64,000 nt of DNA, taken from contig NZ_JAIXPP010000011.1 of assembly GCF_027486195.1 (NCBI RefSeq), positions 1-64,000 on the forward strand. The letters are read 5' to 3'. Positions 33,233-45,092 of this stretch are shown in pieces. Numbering within the stretch: the stretch's first letter is position 1; every line of letters starts with the position of its first letter. A program made the position numbers and the translations under genes. This DNA comes from Novosphingobium sp. Lineage in GTDB: Bacteria; Pseudomonadota; Alphaproteobacteria; Sphingomonadales; Sphingomonadaceae. The notes beneath the pieces were generated by a model. The model was not told where the DNA came from and ran no database searches. It was given only the letters and a program-made list of their open reading frames with translations.

Positions 33233-34131
33233 GATATCAGTACTCCGCTCCCACCTCCGTTCGTGTCGAGCGAAGTCGAGACACCAGACGCGGCGTCTGA
33301 TGTCTCGACTTCGCTCGACACGAACGGGAGGGGATATGAATGGGAATGGGATGCCGCCATCTCGCGCTGGCGGCGCACCGTGCCGCTGGTCATCACCGGC
33401 TCCACGCCGAGCCCGATCAGCGTCTTGGCGCTCTCTTCCATCTCGGCCGCGCGCCGCGCCCCGTGCGTCGTCATGCGCTCCAGATTATAGGCCGCGCGCG
33501 TAGCCCAGCCCTGCGCCTTTTCGCTCGCATCAAGCGAAGCAAGCACTTCGTCGGTCACACCCGCCGCGTCCGCCGCCAGCATCATCTCCGCCGTCAGCGC
33601 CTCGATCCCCTTGACCATCACCGAACGGATCATCTTGATCGCGCTGGCCCGGCCCACTTCGCTGCCCACCACGCGCACATGGGCAAAACCCACCGCGCGC
33701 AGAGCTTCGGCAGCCTCGTCCGCCGCCGCGCCCGCCAACAGCAAAGGCACGTTCATCCGCGCGGGGTTCACCGGCGCCAGCACCGCAACATCAAGATAGC
33801 GCCCGCCCGCCGCTTCCACCGCCCGCGCCGCCGCGCGCTTGGTATCAGGCGCCACAGAGTTCATGTCGCACCACAAGGCGCCCGGCTTCAGCAGCGCGGC
33901 ATAGTCCTTGGCAGCAGAAAGGGCCGCATCAGCAGTCACCAGCGACAGCACCATATCGGCATCGCCCAGCGCGCATTCCGCAGTGGCGCAGACCAGCACG
34001 CCCGCCGCTTCCATCGCGGCACGGCGCGCAGGCAGCACGTCGTAGGCGGCAGCCCCGGCTTCCCAGCCCGCTGCCTCGGCAAAGGTCGATCCGGCCTCAC
34101 CAAAGCCGATCAGGGCGATTGTGCTCTCCAT
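33229..34131 (-). CDS. 6PGDH-fold NAD(P)-dependent oxidoreductase (DUF1932 type)
   Basis: A 300-residue protein with an N-terminal dinucleotide motif GFGEAGSTF near residues 9-17, LSLVTADAA and WCDMNSVAPDTKR, and a helical C-terminal DUF1932-like domain with SAIKMIRSVMVKGIEAL. It resembles hydroxyisobutyrate-dehydrogenase-type enzymes. AGGAGG lies before the ATG at 34131. The last 30 codons (PFVSSEVET onward) are translated from a palindromic repeat, and the stop overlaps ligJ as ATGA. It heads the ligJABC operon, so a step in protocatechuate or gallate catabolism is likely, but none of the six known steps is missing without it. Confidence 0.82.
   Translation of the reverse strand: MESTIALIGFGEAGSTFAEAAGWEAGAAAYDVLPARRAAMEAAGVLVCATAECALGDADMVLSLVTADAALSAAKDYAALLKPGALWCDMNSVAPDTKRAAARAVEAAGGRYLDVAVLAPVNPARMNVPLLLAGAAADEAAEALRAVGFAHVRVVGSEVGRASAIKMIRSVMVKGIEALTAEMMLAADAAGVTDEVLASLDASEKAQGWATRAAYNLERMTTHGARRAAEMEESAKTLIGLGVEPVMTSGTVRRQREMAASHSHSYPLPFVSSEVETSDAASGVSTSLDTNGGGSGVLIS
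33255..33330. repeat. 76-base palindromic repeat, TTCGTGTCGAGCGAAGTCGA family
   Basis: Arms 33255-33291 and 33293-33330 are reverse complements at almost every position, centred on GACGCGGCGTC. The element is read through in frame by the end of the oxidoreductase gene and ends before the ligJ start. Confidence 0.9.
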
Positions 34132-34193
34132 GCGCGCCCTCCTGCGGCGCGCGGGCGGGCCAAACAAATGCAATTCTTGGCGAGCCTATAAGA

Positions 34194-35351
34194 TTATGCG
34201 AAACCTCCGCCTGCGACTGCACGCAGCAGATCGACGAAGGCTGCCTGCGGTGCGGTGGGCCGCCAATCCTCGCGCGTGGTGATTCCGATCCGGCGCAGCA
34301 CCGGCGCGGGCGTCGGCAAAGCCGCCAGCACCCCCGCCTCCAGTTCCACCGCCAACTGCGCGGGACTCAGCAGCGTCAACGCATCCGATCCCAGCAGCAA
34401 TTGTCTCACCGTCAACACCGATCCGCACTCGATCTCAACGGGCGGCGGCTCGGCCCCGGCGCTGCGCATCATCGCCTCCCAGTACTGGCGCAGCGGCGTA
34501 TCGCGCGCGGGCAGCACCCACGGGAAGTCGGCCAACCTCTGCCCCATCGGCTGCGCCTCGCCCACCAAGGGATGGCCCGCGCGCATCACCAGTTGGGGGC
34601 GATCTTCAAACACCGGCTCCTGCTGCAGATCCTCCAGCAAACCCGCCTCGCGCAGCGCGCCCAGCATCAGATCGATCTCGCCATCGCGCAGCGGCCCAGC
34701 CAGCTCCGCGTGGCTTCCTTCCACCACCGCGATTCCCACCCCCGGATGCGCCGCATGAAACCGCAGGATCGTCTCCGGTAGCCAGCGCGCGCGGCTGAGC
34801 GGCATCGCCCCCACCACGATCCGCCCCGCCGCCTTGCCCTGCCACGCCGCCACTTCGGCGAGGCCACTGCGCAGTTCCGCCATCGCCAGACCGAACCCGC
34901 GCGCACGCCGCTCACCTTGCGGGGTCAGCAAGATGGAACGCCCGCGCCTGTCCACCAGCCGCTGCCCCAGCGCCACGGCCAGATCGGCCACCGCGCGGTG
35001 GAGCGATGCCGCCGAAAGCCCCGTCGCCTCTGCCGCCCCGGCATAGGAACCGCTGCGCGCCAGGGCCAGAAACGCCCGCACTTGCGTCCCCGTCACCCTT
35101 GGCGAGCCGATCTGCGCAATCGCCGCTTCCGCGCGCGGCGCCAGCAGCCGCGCCGGCTCCGTCGGCGTCATCCCGCCCGAACCGCGCTCGAACAAAGCGC
35201 AGCCCAGCTCCGCCTCCAGCCGCGCGATGGCCTGCGTGAGCGCCGGCTGTGTCAGGTTCACGCTGCGCGCCGCACGCGTCACGCTGCCATGCCGGACTGT
35301 CGCGGCAAAGGCGGCATAGTGCCGGATATTGTAGGCTGGTTCAGTCACCAC
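34194..35351 (-). CDS. ligR: LysR-family regulator with two helix-turn-helix domains
   Basis: A 385-residue LysR-type protein, longer than the usual 300. Residues 8-66 form the normal DNA-binding domain ([38 protein letters not shown]). Residues 87-146 repeat a second, diverged copy ([38 protein letters not shown]). The effector domain follows from [18 protein letters not shown]. It lies between the two halves of the protocatechuate genes and divergent from ligK, the position of LigR, the activator of this pathway in SYK-6; the symbol rests on that context. The double domain is also known in GbpR/GalR-like regulators. A GCAT-n6-ATGC dyad lies in the divergent promoter. Confidence 0.78.
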   Translation of the reverse strand: MVTEPAYNIRHYAAFAATVRHGSVTRAARSVNLTQPALTQAIARLEAELGCALFERGSGGMTPTEPARLLAPRAEAAIAQIGSPRVTGTQVRAFLALARSGSYAGAAEATGLSAASLHRAVADLAVALGQRLVDRRGRSILLTPQGERRARGFGLAMAELRSGLAEVAAWQGKAAGRIVVGAMPLSRARWLPETILRFHAAHPGVGIAVVEGSHAELAGPLRDGEIDLMLGALREAGLLEDLQQEPVFEDRPQLVMRAGHPLVGEAQPMGQRLADFPWVLPARDTPLRQYWEAMMRSAGAEPPPVEIECGSVLTVRQLLLGSDALTLLSPAQLAVELEAGVLAALPTPAPVLRRIGITTREDWRPTAPQAAFVDLLRAVAGGGFA

Positions 35352-35358
35352 ACTCCCT

Positions 35359-35374
35359 TAGCATTTCCTTATGC
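35359..35374. promoter_or_regulatory. ligR: candidate LysR box between ligR and ligK
   Basis: TAGCATTTCCTTATGC contains GCAT-n6-ATGC (35361-35374) and a T-n11-A match (35359, 35371). It sits in the 101-base divergent promoter, eight bases upstream of the LysR start and about 80 bases before ligK. Confidence 0.5.
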
Positions 35375-35452
35375 CCCGCGCCAAACATTGCATTGGCCCC
35401 GCGCGCGGACCGGGCCGAAGGAAGCCCGAACCATTTCAGCGGGAGCCAGCGC

Positions 35453-36127
35453 ATGTCCGGTATCGTCGTCCAGCACATCGAACGCGCCGATCCGGCGGTG
35501 ATCGACGGCCTTGCCGCCTGCGGTGTCGCCACCGTCCACGAAGCGCAGGGCCGCACCGGCCTTCTCGCCAGCTACATGCGCCCGATCTATCGCGGCGCGC
35601 GCATCGCCGGCAGCGCCGTCACGATCAGTTCGCCCCCGGGTGACAACTGGATGGTCCATGTCGCCATCGAGCAGCTTCAGGCCGGCGATATCATGCTCCT
35701 CGCCCCCACCAGCCCCTGCGAAGATGGCTACTTCGGCGATCTCCTCGCCACCTCGGCCATCGCACGCGGCTGCCGCGGCCTCGTCATCGATGCCGGCGTG
35801 CGCGATGTGCGTGATCTCACCGAAATGAACTTCCCCGTCTGGTCCAAGGCGATCTATGCGCAGGGCACAGTCAAGAACACGCTCGGCAGCGTCAACGTCC
35901 CCGTCGTCTGCGCGGGCCAGTTCGTGAACCCCGGCGATGTGATCGTGGCGGATGACGACGGCGTCTGCATCGTCCCCCGCGCCAATGCCGAAGCCGTCCT
36001 CAAAGCCGCGCAGGCCCGCGAAGCCAACGAGGGCGAAAAGCGCGAGAAGCTCGCTGCCGGTGTCCTCGGCCTCGACATGTACAAGATGCGTGAACGCCTT
36101 GAAAAGGAAGGCCTCAAGTATGTCTGA
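35453..36127 (+). CDS. ligK: 4-carboxy-4-hydroxy-2-oxoadipate aldolase
   Basis: A 224-residue class II pyruvate aldolase, RraA fold, that splits the last intermediate to pyruvate and oxaloacetate. Marks are [88 protein letters not shown] and [17 protein letters not shown]. The GDLLATSA and DAGVRDVRD segments bind metal and pyruvate. The start ATG at 35453 has GGGAG upstream; a longer frame running in from the LysR gene is rejected. The stop overlaps ligU by eight bases. Confidence 0.97.
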   Translation: MSGIVVQHIERADPAVIDGLAACGVATVHEAQGRTGLLASYMRPIYRGARIAGSAVTISSPPGDNWMVHVAIEQLQAGDIMLLAPTSPCEDGYFGDLLATSAIARGCRGLVIDAGVRDVRDLTEMNFPVWSKAIYAQGTVKNTLGSVNVPVVCAGQFVNPGDVIVADDDGVCIVPRANAEAVLKAAQAREANEGEKREKLAAGVLGLDMYKMRERLEKEGLKYV

Positions 36128-37175
36128 GGGCATCCGCTGCATGTGGATGCGCGGCGGCACATCCAAGGGCGGCTACTTCCTGAAGGACGACTTGCCCGCC
36201 GACACCGCGACCCGCGACGCCTTCCTCCTCGCAATGATGGGCAGCCCCGACCCCGTCCAGATCGACGGCATGGGCGGCGCCGATCCGCTCACCAGCAAGG
36301 TTGCGGTCGTCTCGAAATCCACCCGCGAAGGCATCGACGTCGATTACCTGTTCCTGCAGGTCTTCGTCGACAAAGCCATCGTCACCGATGCGCAAAACTG
36401 CGGCAATATCCTCGCCGGGATCGGCCCCTTTGCCATCGAACGCGGCCTCGTCGCGGCCACCGGCGATGAAACCCGCGCTTCGATCTACATGGAAAACACC
36501 GGGCAAGTCGCCGTCGCCACGGTCTGCACCCCCGGCGGGCAGGTCACCTACAACGGCGACGCCAAAATCGACGGCGTCCCCGGCAGCCACGCACCGGTCC
36601 CGCTCGAATTCCGCGATACCGCCGGTTCCTCCTGCGGCGCGCTCCTCCCGACTGGCAACGCGGTCGACGTGATCAATGGCGTCCCCGTCACCCTCATCGA
36701 CAACGGCATGCCCTGCGTCGTGATGAAGGCGGAAGCTGTCGGGATCACCGGCTACGAAGACCGCGACTGGCTCGACAACGCCGCAGACCTCAAGGCGAAA
36801 ATCGAAGCCATCCGCCTCATCGTCGGCCCCATGATGAACCTCGGCGATGTCACCGCCAAGTCCGTCCCCAAGATGATGCTCGTCGCCCCGCCCCGGCACG
36901 GCGGCGCAGTCACCGTGCGCAGTTTCATCCCGCACCGTGCCCACGCCACCATCGGCGTCCTCGGCGCAGTCAGTGTGGCGACGGCCTGCCTCATCCCCGG
37001 CTCACTCGCCGCCGAAGTGGCGCAAATCCCCGAAGGCGCGCGCAAGCTCCTCTCGGTCGAGCACCCCACCGGCGAAATGAGCTGCGTCCTCGAAACCGAT
37101 GAGACCGGCGCCGTCCGCACCGCCGCCCTCCTGCGCACAGCGCGCAAACTGATGGACGGCGTAGTATTCGGCTGA
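36120..37175 (+). CDS. ligU: 4-oxalomesaconate isomerase (LigU, PrpF family)
   Basis: A 351-residue PrpF-type isomerase that shifts the double bond of 4-oxalomesaconate before hydration. Marks are [74 protein letters not shown] and [11 protein letters not shown]. Two Cys sites (NCGN and SCGA) correspond to the acid/base pair of the diaminopimelate-epimerase-like fold. The corresponding gene in SYK-6 was long called orf1. The start overlaps the ligK end by eight bases, so the two are co-translated. Confidence 0.93.
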   Translation: MSEGIRCMWMRGGTSKGGYFLKDDLPADTATRDAFLLAMMGSPDPVQIDGMGGADPLTSKVAVVSKSTREGIDVDYLFLQVFVDKAIVTDAQNCGNILAGIGPFAIERGLVAATGDETRASIYMENTGQVAVATVCTPGGQVTYNGDAKIDGVPGSHAPVPLEFRDTAGSSCGALLPTGNAVDVINGVPVTLIDNGMPCVVMKAEAVGITGYEDRDWLDNAADLKAKIEAIRLIVGPMMNLGDVTAKSVPKMMLVAPPRHGGAVTVRSFIPHRAHATIGVLGAVSVATACLIPGSLAAEVAQIPEGARKLLSVEHPTGEMSCVLETDETGAVRTAALLRTARKLMDGVVFG

Positions 37176-37210
37176 GCGCCCCACCGCCGCAATCACTCTG
37201 TCTCCACCTT

Positions 37211-37291
37211 CGTCATTCCCGCGAAGGCGGGAAGCCAGGGCGGCAGACGCAGCGCACGAAACACTGGATCCCCGCCTGTGCGGGGATGACG
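37211..37291. repeat. inverted repeat, GTCATTCCCGCGAAGGCGGG family
   Basis: Arms CGTCATTCCCGCGAAGGCGG (37211-37238) and the related CCCGCCTGTGCGGGGATGAC (37264-37291) form a long imperfect stem. It lies between ligU and ligI. Confidence 0.88.
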
Positions 37292-37299
37292 AGGTTTAG

Positions 37300-39512
<2,213 letters not shown>

Positions 39513-39616
39513 CGCGCCATACTACGCGCTGCTTGCCGCAAAGTCGTGCCCCGGTCTTGCCGCTCGCCAGTAATCCACATGGAAACTTAATGCCCCTCGG
39601 GCGCATTTGCAGCGGC

Positions 39617-41536
39617 ATGACACAGCCAGAACCGGCCGTCCAGATGGCCTCATCCGACTCCGATAATCCACCCCGAGGCACCAGCCGCGCCGCGCTCACC
39701 CTCGGTGCGCTCGGCGTGGTGTTCGGCGATATCGGCACCAGCCCGCTTTATGCGCTGCAAGCCACGCTCGATCCGCGCTACCGGCTGACCACATCGATCA
39801 CCGATCTTTACGGAATCGTCAGCCTGATCTTCTGGCTCTTCGTCTTCGTCGTCACGATCAAATATGTCTTCATCGTCATGCGCTGCGACAACAAGGGTGA
39901 AGGCGGCAGCCTTGCGCTCTATGCGCTGATCCACCGCCAACTGGGCGAAAAGGCGCCCAAGCGCTGGCTGCTCACCGGCGCGCTGTTCGCCACCGCGTTG
40001 TTCTTCGCCGATGCCATGCTCACGCCCGCCATCTCGGTCATCTCCGCGGTCGAGGGTCTCGGCGTCGTCAGCTCTGCGTTCAAGCCGTGGATCGTGTGGA
40101 TCGCGCTCGCCATCCTCACCGGCCTCTTTGCCATCCAGCGGCGCGGTACCGAGAACGTCGGCCGCCTTTTCGGCCCCATCATGCTGATCTACTTCGCGGT
40201 GATCGCAGCGATGGGCGGCTACCATATCGCCCAGCACCCTGCCGTGCTCACTGCGCTCAATCCGCTCTACATGGTCAGCTACTTTCAGGCCCACCCCCTG
40301 TTCTCCTTCCTCTCGCTGGGCGCCATCGTCTACGCGATCACCGGCACCGAGGCGCTCTATGCGGACATGGGCCATTTCGGCCGCATCCCGATCACCACGG
40401 CATGGCTCGTGATCTGCGTGCCGGCGCTCATGATCAACTACATGGGGCAGGCCGCGATGCTCATCCAGCACCCCGAATTCATCGACAATCCGTTCTTCCA
40501 CATGGTCCCGCCCTCGCTCACCATCCCGCTGCTGGTGATTGCCACGCTCGCCACGATCATCGCCAGCCAGGCGGTCATCTCGGGCGCGTTCTCGGTCACC
40601 CAGCAGGCCGTCCAGCTCGGCTTCCTGCCGCGTCTGCGCATCCTCCACACGTCCTCGCACGCGCAGGGCCAGATCTATGTGCCCGCGATCAACTGGGCGC
40701 TCGCGTTCATGGTTGCCGTGCTCGTCATCGGCTTCCAGGCCTCCGCCGCGATGTTGCCCGCCTATGGCCTTGCCGTGGTCGGCACCATGCTGATCACCAC
40801 CTTGATGCAATATGTCGTCGTCTTCCGCATCTGGCACACCCCGCGCTGGCAGGGCGTGCTTGGCTTCGTCACGTTCGTCGCGGTCGATTCGGTGCTGCTC
40901 GCCTCGGGCCTCGCCAAGCTGTTCGAGGGCGCGTGGTTCCCGCTCCTCGTCGGCCTGATCATCTTCACCGTGCTAACCACCTGGTCGACCGGCCGCCGCC
41001 TGATGCGCGCCAGCATGCTGGAGGACAGCCTGCCACTCGCCGTCTTCATCCAGTCGGTCGCCACCACGGTCCACCGCGTGCGCGGCACCGCAGTGTTCCT
41101 CTCCGCCTCGCCCGAAGCGCTGCCCGCTGCGCTCCTCCACAACCTCAAGCACAATCAGGTGCTTCACGAACGCGTCGTGCTGCTCACCGTGCAGGTGGAA
41201 GACGTGCCGCAGGTCAATTCCGCCCGCCGCGCGGAATTCCATGCCGAAGGTCACGGCTTCTACCGGGCCATCCTCCACTACGGCTTCATGGAAGATCCGG
41301 ACATCCCGCGCGACCTTGCCGATGCCTGCACCGGCACCGATCTTGCCTTCGAGCCGCTCCACACCAGCTACTTCCTCAGCCGCCAGAAGCTCATCGCCTC
41401 CTGCGCAGTCCCCGGCATGGCGCTGTGGCGCGAACGCCTCTTCGCGTGGATGCTCAAGGTTTCCGAAAGCGCGATGGACTTCTTCAAGCTCCCCACCAAC
41501 CGCGTGGTCGAACTGGGGAGTCAGCTGAGGATCTAG
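39617..41536 (+). CDS. kup: Kup-type potassium transporter
   Basis: A 639-residue low-affinity potassium:proton symporter of the inner membrane. It opens with LTLGALGVVFGDIGTSPLYA, the family signature, then RCDNKGEGGSLALYALI, about twelve membrane segments (ADAMLTPAISVISAVEGL, ITGTEALYADMGHFG) and a cytoplasmic C-terminal domain from about residue 470 (RVRGTAVFLSASPEALP). ATG at 39617 is the likeliest start; in-frame starts 30 and 84 bases upstream cannot be excluded. It is divergent from the KdpD-KdpE-like regulator, which suggests potassium- or turgor-linked control. Confidence 0.95.
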   Translation: MTQPEPAVQMASSDSDNPPRGTSRAALTLGALGVVFGDIGTSPLYALQATLDPRYRLTTSITDLYGIVSLIFWLFVFVVTIKYVFIVMRCDNKGEGGSLALYALIHRQLGEKAPKRWLLTGALFATALFFADAMLTPAISVISAVEGLGVVSSAFKPWIVWIALAILTGLFAIQRRGTENVGRLFGPIMLIYFAVIAAMGGYHIAQHPAVLTALNPLYMVSYFQAHPLFSFLSLGAIVYAITGTEALYADMGHFGRIPITTAWLVICVPALMINYMGQAAMLIQHPEFIDNPFFHMVPPSLTIPLLVIATLATIIASQAVISGAFSVTQQAVQLGFLPRLRILHTSSHAQGQIYVPAINWALAFMVAVLVIGFQASAAMLPAYGLAVVGTMLITTLMQYVVVFRIWHTPRWQGVLGFVTFVAVDSVLLASGLAKLFEGAWFPLLVGLIIFTVLTTWSTGRRLMRASMLEDSLPLAVFIQSVATTVHRVRGTAVFLSASPEALPAALLHNLKHNQVLHERVVLLTVQVEDVPQVNSARRAEFHAEGHGFYRAILHYGFMEDPDIPRDLADACTGTDLAFEPLHTSYFLSRQKLIASCAVPGMALWRERLFAWMLKVSESAMDFFKLPTNRVVELGSQLRI

Positions 41537-41542
41537 GCCCCC

Positions 41543-43069
41543 TCAGGCGAGCGGCGGCCTCCGCGAGAGGATGTCGCCGCTCACCGCCTCCCACGCCGCC
41601 GCTGCCGCCAGACACGCCGCATCCTCATGCACCGGCGCGACGATCTGGAGCCCCATTGGCAGGCCCTGAGGGCCGAATCCCGCCGGCACTGCCACCACCG
41701 GGCAGCCCGAAAGCGTCACGAGGCAGGTCGCCTTCATCCACTCGTGATAGGTCCGCATCTCCTGCCCGGCGATGGCCTTGGGGTAAACCCATTCCGCCGG
41801 AAACGGGAACAGCTGCGAAGTCGGCATGACCCAGTAATCATAGCGCTGGAACAGCTTGTGCACCGCCCGGCTCCACCCGCTGCGCACCGTGCTCCACGCG
41901 TTCACATCGAAGGCCGATAGCGCAAGGCCCCCCTCCACTTCCCACACCGCCGCCTCCTTCAGCAGCGCGCGCTTCGCCGGATCGCGATACAGTGCCAGCA
42001 GATTGCCGCCCTGCTGCCAGTGCCGCAGCTTCACGAAGGCCTGCCACGCCTGCTCCACCGGGAAATCGGGCACGGCATCCTCCACCACCGCGCCCATCGC
42101 CTCGAACCGCGCGAGCGCCTTGCGGCAAGTCTCCAGCACCCCTGGCTCATAGGGCACCGCGCCGCCCAGATCGCCCGCCCAGCCGATGCGCTTGCCCTTC
42201 ATCCCCTCGCCCTGCACGCTGCGGAATAGCTCGCCGCTGCCTTCCAGCATCATCGGCCTGCGCTCATCGTATCCCGCCTGCACCGAAAACAGCAGCGCCA
42301 GATCGGCGACAGACCGCGCCATCGGCCCCGCGACGCCCATCGAGGTCAGCCAGTCATCCGGTCCGTCCCCCGGCACGCGCCCAAGGCTCGGCCTCAGGCC
42401 GAACACGCTGTTCCACCCCGCCGGATTGCGGAGCGATCCGCCATAATCGCTGCCATCGGCCAGCGGCAGCAGATCGAGCGCCAGCGCCACTGCGCCGCCC
42501 CCGGTGCTCCCGCCTGCGGACCGCGTCAGGTCCCAGGGATTGCGCGTCGTCCCCCACACCGGATTGTAGGTATGGCTGCCAAGCCCGAACTCGGGCGAAT
42601 TGGTCTTGCCGATAAAGACCACGCCCGCCAGCCGCAGCCGCTCCGCCATCAACCCATCGGCCTTCGCCACCTGATCGCGGAAGATCGGCGAACCCATGGT
42701 CCAGCGCAGCCCCGCCACCGCCGAAAGATCCTTCACCGCATGCGGCAGCCCGTGCAGCGCGCCGAGCGGCCCGCCCGCCTTCACCGCCGCATCCGCCGCC
42801 GCTGCCTGCGCCATCAGCCCGGCGCGCTCCGGCATGCCGATAATCGCGTTCACCGCGGGATTGAGCCGTTCGATCCGGTCCAGAAAAGCCCCGGTCACTT
42901 CGGCGGACGACACCTCCCGCCCCGCGATCATCGCCGCCAGCCGGTGTGCGGGCAGCGCGGTAATCGGCCCCGCAGCCACCGGCGCAGCCCGCGCCTCCGC
43001 CAGAATGGCAGCGGAAGCGGCGCCCAGCGCCAGTGCGGACCGCCGTGTGAGGCGCGGAGTGTCGATCAT
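41543..43069 (-). CDS. amidase signature family protein, Tat-exported
   Basis: A 508-residue amidase. The catalytic triad is visible: Lys in PHAVKDLSAVAG, cis-Ser and Ser in RSAGGSTGGGAVALAL. The segment SDYGGSLRNPAGWNSVFGLRPS is standard for the family. A twin-arginine leader (TRRSALALGAASAAILAEA) predicts export to the periplasm. The start at 43069 follows a GGGGG stretch; ATG at 43078 is an alternative. It hydrolyses an amide, substrate unknown. Converges with kup and is divergent from the GDSL gene. Confidence 0.9.
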   Translation of the reverse strand: MIDTPRLTRRSALALGAASAAILAEARAAPVAAGPITALPAHRLAAMIAGREVSSAEVTGAFLDRIERLNPAVNAIIGMPERAGLMAQAAAADAAVKAGGPLGALHGLPHAVKDLSAVAGLRWTMGSPIFRDQVAKADGLMAERLRLAGVVFIGKTNSPEFGLGSHTYNPVWGTTRNPWDLTRSAGGSTGGGAVALALDLLPLADGSDYGGSLRNPAGWNSVFGLRPSLGRVPGDGPDDWLTSMGVAGPMARSVADLALLFSVQAGYDERRPMMLEGSGELFRSVQGEGMKGKRIGWAGDLGGAVPYEPGVLETCRKALARFEAMGAVVEDAVPDFPVEQAWQAFVKLRHWQQGGNLLALYRDPAKRALLKEAAVWEVEGGLALSAFDVNAWSTVRSGWSRAVHKLFQRYDYWVMPTSQLFPFPAEWVYPKAIAGQEMRTYHEWMKATCLVTLSGCPVVAVPAGFGPQGLPMGLQIVAPVHEDAACLAAAAAWEAVSGDILSRRPPLA

Positions 43070-43175
43070 GGCCCCCATAGAAACCGCTGCCACGCCCGAT
43101 GGCAAGGCCGCCGCTATCGCATTGCGCAGGCCGGGCAGTCAGCTAGGCTGCACAAAACCACCGGAGAGCCGCCCG

Positions 43176-43976
43176 ATGAACCGCCGTTCCATCCTGACCG
43201 CTGGCATCGCAGCCAGCCTTGCGCTTTCCCTTCCCGGCGGCGCCCTTGCGCAAGGCCCGCAGCGCTTCGTCTCCGAAACCCCCGCAGCGCGGGTCGATTA
43301 CTGGCAGGTCCGCGCCGCCGATATCGCCCGCCAAGTCGCCGCGCCCGAAAGCCTGAGGGCCATCCGCCTCGTCTTCGTCGGCGATTCCATCACCGATTTC
43401 TGGCATCTCGACGCCAACCCCTGGTTCCCCGGGAAGTTCTGCGGGCGCGCAGTGTGGGATGAGACCTTCGGCGGTGCCAGCCCTGCCTGGACCGCGCTCA
43501 ATCTCGGCGTCTCAGGTGATCGGATCGAGCATGTGCTCCACCGCCTCCAGCCCGCGTCCTCCGGTGGCGAAGGCTGGCTCGACCGCGCTGACCTGCAGCC
43601 CGACCGGGTGTTCCTGCTGCTTGGGATCAACAATTCGTTCGATGCCGAAAAGCCTGCGGTGGAGAGCATCGTGCGCGGCGTCACCGCAACTGTGGCCCGG
43701 ATCCGCGAGCGCAAGCCGTTCGCCCAGATCGTGGTGCAATCGCTGCTCCCCACCGACGATCTGGCCAAGAACCGCGATCTCGTCCAGCCGGTCAATGCAG
43801 CGCTGGCCGCCATGGCGCGGCAGGGCGCCAACATGCGCTACCTCGATCTCTACCCCGGCTTTGTGGACGAAACTGGCACCCAGCGCCGCGAACTGTTCAA
43901 CGACAGCCTGCACCCCAGCCAGGCCGGCTACCGCGTATGGCGCGATCGCATCGTAGCCTTCCTGCGCGCGGGCTAG
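43176..43976 (+). CDS. secreted GDSL/SGNH-family esterase
   Basis: A 266-residue SGNH hydrolase. A signal peptide (MNRRSILTAGIAASLALSLPGGALA) is followed by block I FVGDSITDFW with the catalytic Ser, block II GVSGDRI, block III GINNS and block V DSLHPSQAGY with Asp and His. GGAGA lies before the ATG at 43176; the longer frame upstream is antisense to the amidase gene. It probably removes acyl or acetyl groups from a carbohydrate or lipid in the periplasm. Confidence 0.9.
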   Translation: MNRRSILTAGIAASLALSLPGGALAQGPQRFVSETPAARVDYWQVRAADIARQVAAPESLRAIRLVFVGDSITDFWHLDANPWFPGKFCGRAVWDETFGGASPAWTALNLGVSGDRIEHVLHRLQPASSGGEGWLDRADLQPDRVFLLLGINNSFDAEKPAVESIVRGVTATVARIRERKPFAQIVVQSLLPTDDLAKNRDLVQPVNAALAAMARQGANMRYLDLYPGFVDETGTQRRELFNDSLHPSQAGYRVWRDRIVAFLRAG

Positions 43977-44057
43977 GCCGCCCTCGCCCCCTTTTCACCG
44001 CTTGCCCTCGCCCCCGGCCGACCGCTACCCTGCCGCCAAGCACAAACAGGAAATTCC

Positions 44058-44948
44058 ATGCCCGGCGGACTAGCAGCCCTTCTCGACGACATCGCCACAA
44101 TCGCCAAGATCGCCGCCGCCTCGCTCGATGATGTCGGCGCGGCGGCGGGCAAGGCGGCGGTCAAGTCCGCCGGCGTTGTGGTCGATGATACCGCCGTCAC
44201 CCCGCGTTATGTCACCGGCTTCACCGCAGACCGCGAACTGCCGATCATCTGGCGCATCGCGCGCGGATCGCTGTTCAACAAGCTGGCCGTGATCACCCCG
44301 GTCATCCTCGCGCTCTCGGTGCTGCTGCCTTGGGCGATCACCCCCATCCTGATGGCGGGCGGCGCGTTTCTCTGCTTCGAAGGCGCGGAAAAGGTGATCC
44401 ACGCCCTCACCCACAAGGAAGACCTCGCCGCCGAGGCCGAGGAACTCGTCGAGCCCGGCCATGAGGAAACCATGGTCAAGGGCGCGATCCGCACCGATTT
44501 CATCCTCTCGGGTGAGATCATGGTCATCGCGCTCAATGAAGTCGCTGCCGAGGGACTGCCCTTGCGCGCCGCCGCGCTGGTACTTGTGGCCATCGCGATC
44601 ACGGCCATGGTCTACGGCGTCGTGGGCCTGATCGTGAAGATGGACGATATCGGTCTCAATCTCGCCCGGCGCAGATACGGGGCCACCCGCGCGCTGGGCC
44701 GCGCTCTGGTGCAAGCCATGCCCAAGGTCCTCACCGCGCTCGCCACCATCGGCACCGCCGCTATGCTGTGGGTCGGCGGGCAGATTATCGTCCATTCCGC
44801 CGGCGCCCACCCCGCCGAATGGGTCGGCCTGCACGAAGGCGCTGCCGCCTGGCTGGCAGACGTCGCTATCTGCGGCCTCATCGGGCTCGCGCTCGGCAGC
44901 GTCATCGTCGGCGCGGTGCACCTAGTGAAGGGCGCCAAGGCGGGCTGA
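44058..44948 (+). CDS. DUF808 family membrane protein
   Basis: A 296-residue inner-membrane protein of the DUF808 (YedI) family, recognised by MPGGLAALLDDIATIAKIAA, SLDDVGAAAGKAAVKSAGVV, VDDTAVTPRYVTGFTADREL and GGAFLCFEGAEKV. Several hydrophobic segments follow (near 76-105, 160-195 and 220-290). The function of the family is not established. It stands alone after the GDSL gene and is the last typical gene before the lower-GC region. Confidence 0.92.
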   Translation: MPGGLAALLDDIATIAKIAAASLDDVGAAAGKAAVKSAGVVVDDTAVTPRYVTGFTADRELPIIWRIARGSLFNKLAVITPVILALSVLLPWAITPILMAGGAFLCFEGAEKVIHALTHKEDLAAEAEELVEPGHEETMVKGAIRTDFILSGEIMVIALNEVAAEGLPLRAAALVLVAIAITAMVYGVVGLIVKMDDIGLNLARRRYGATRALGRALVQAMPKVLTALATIGTAAMLWVGGQIIVHSAGAHPAEWVGLHEGAAAWLADVAICGLIGLALGSVIVGAVHLVKGAKAG

Positions 44949-45092
44949 GGTAAAGCGCGGCCCGGCTCGGAATGCGAGAAGGAGGCGTGCGCCTTACAGT
45001 CGCGAGGACAAGCGGGTTGCAGCCTTCGCCAGCAGTTGAAACTTCAACACGTCATCATTGCGCTTGGTTTTTCTGACAACTCTCATCGGTCG

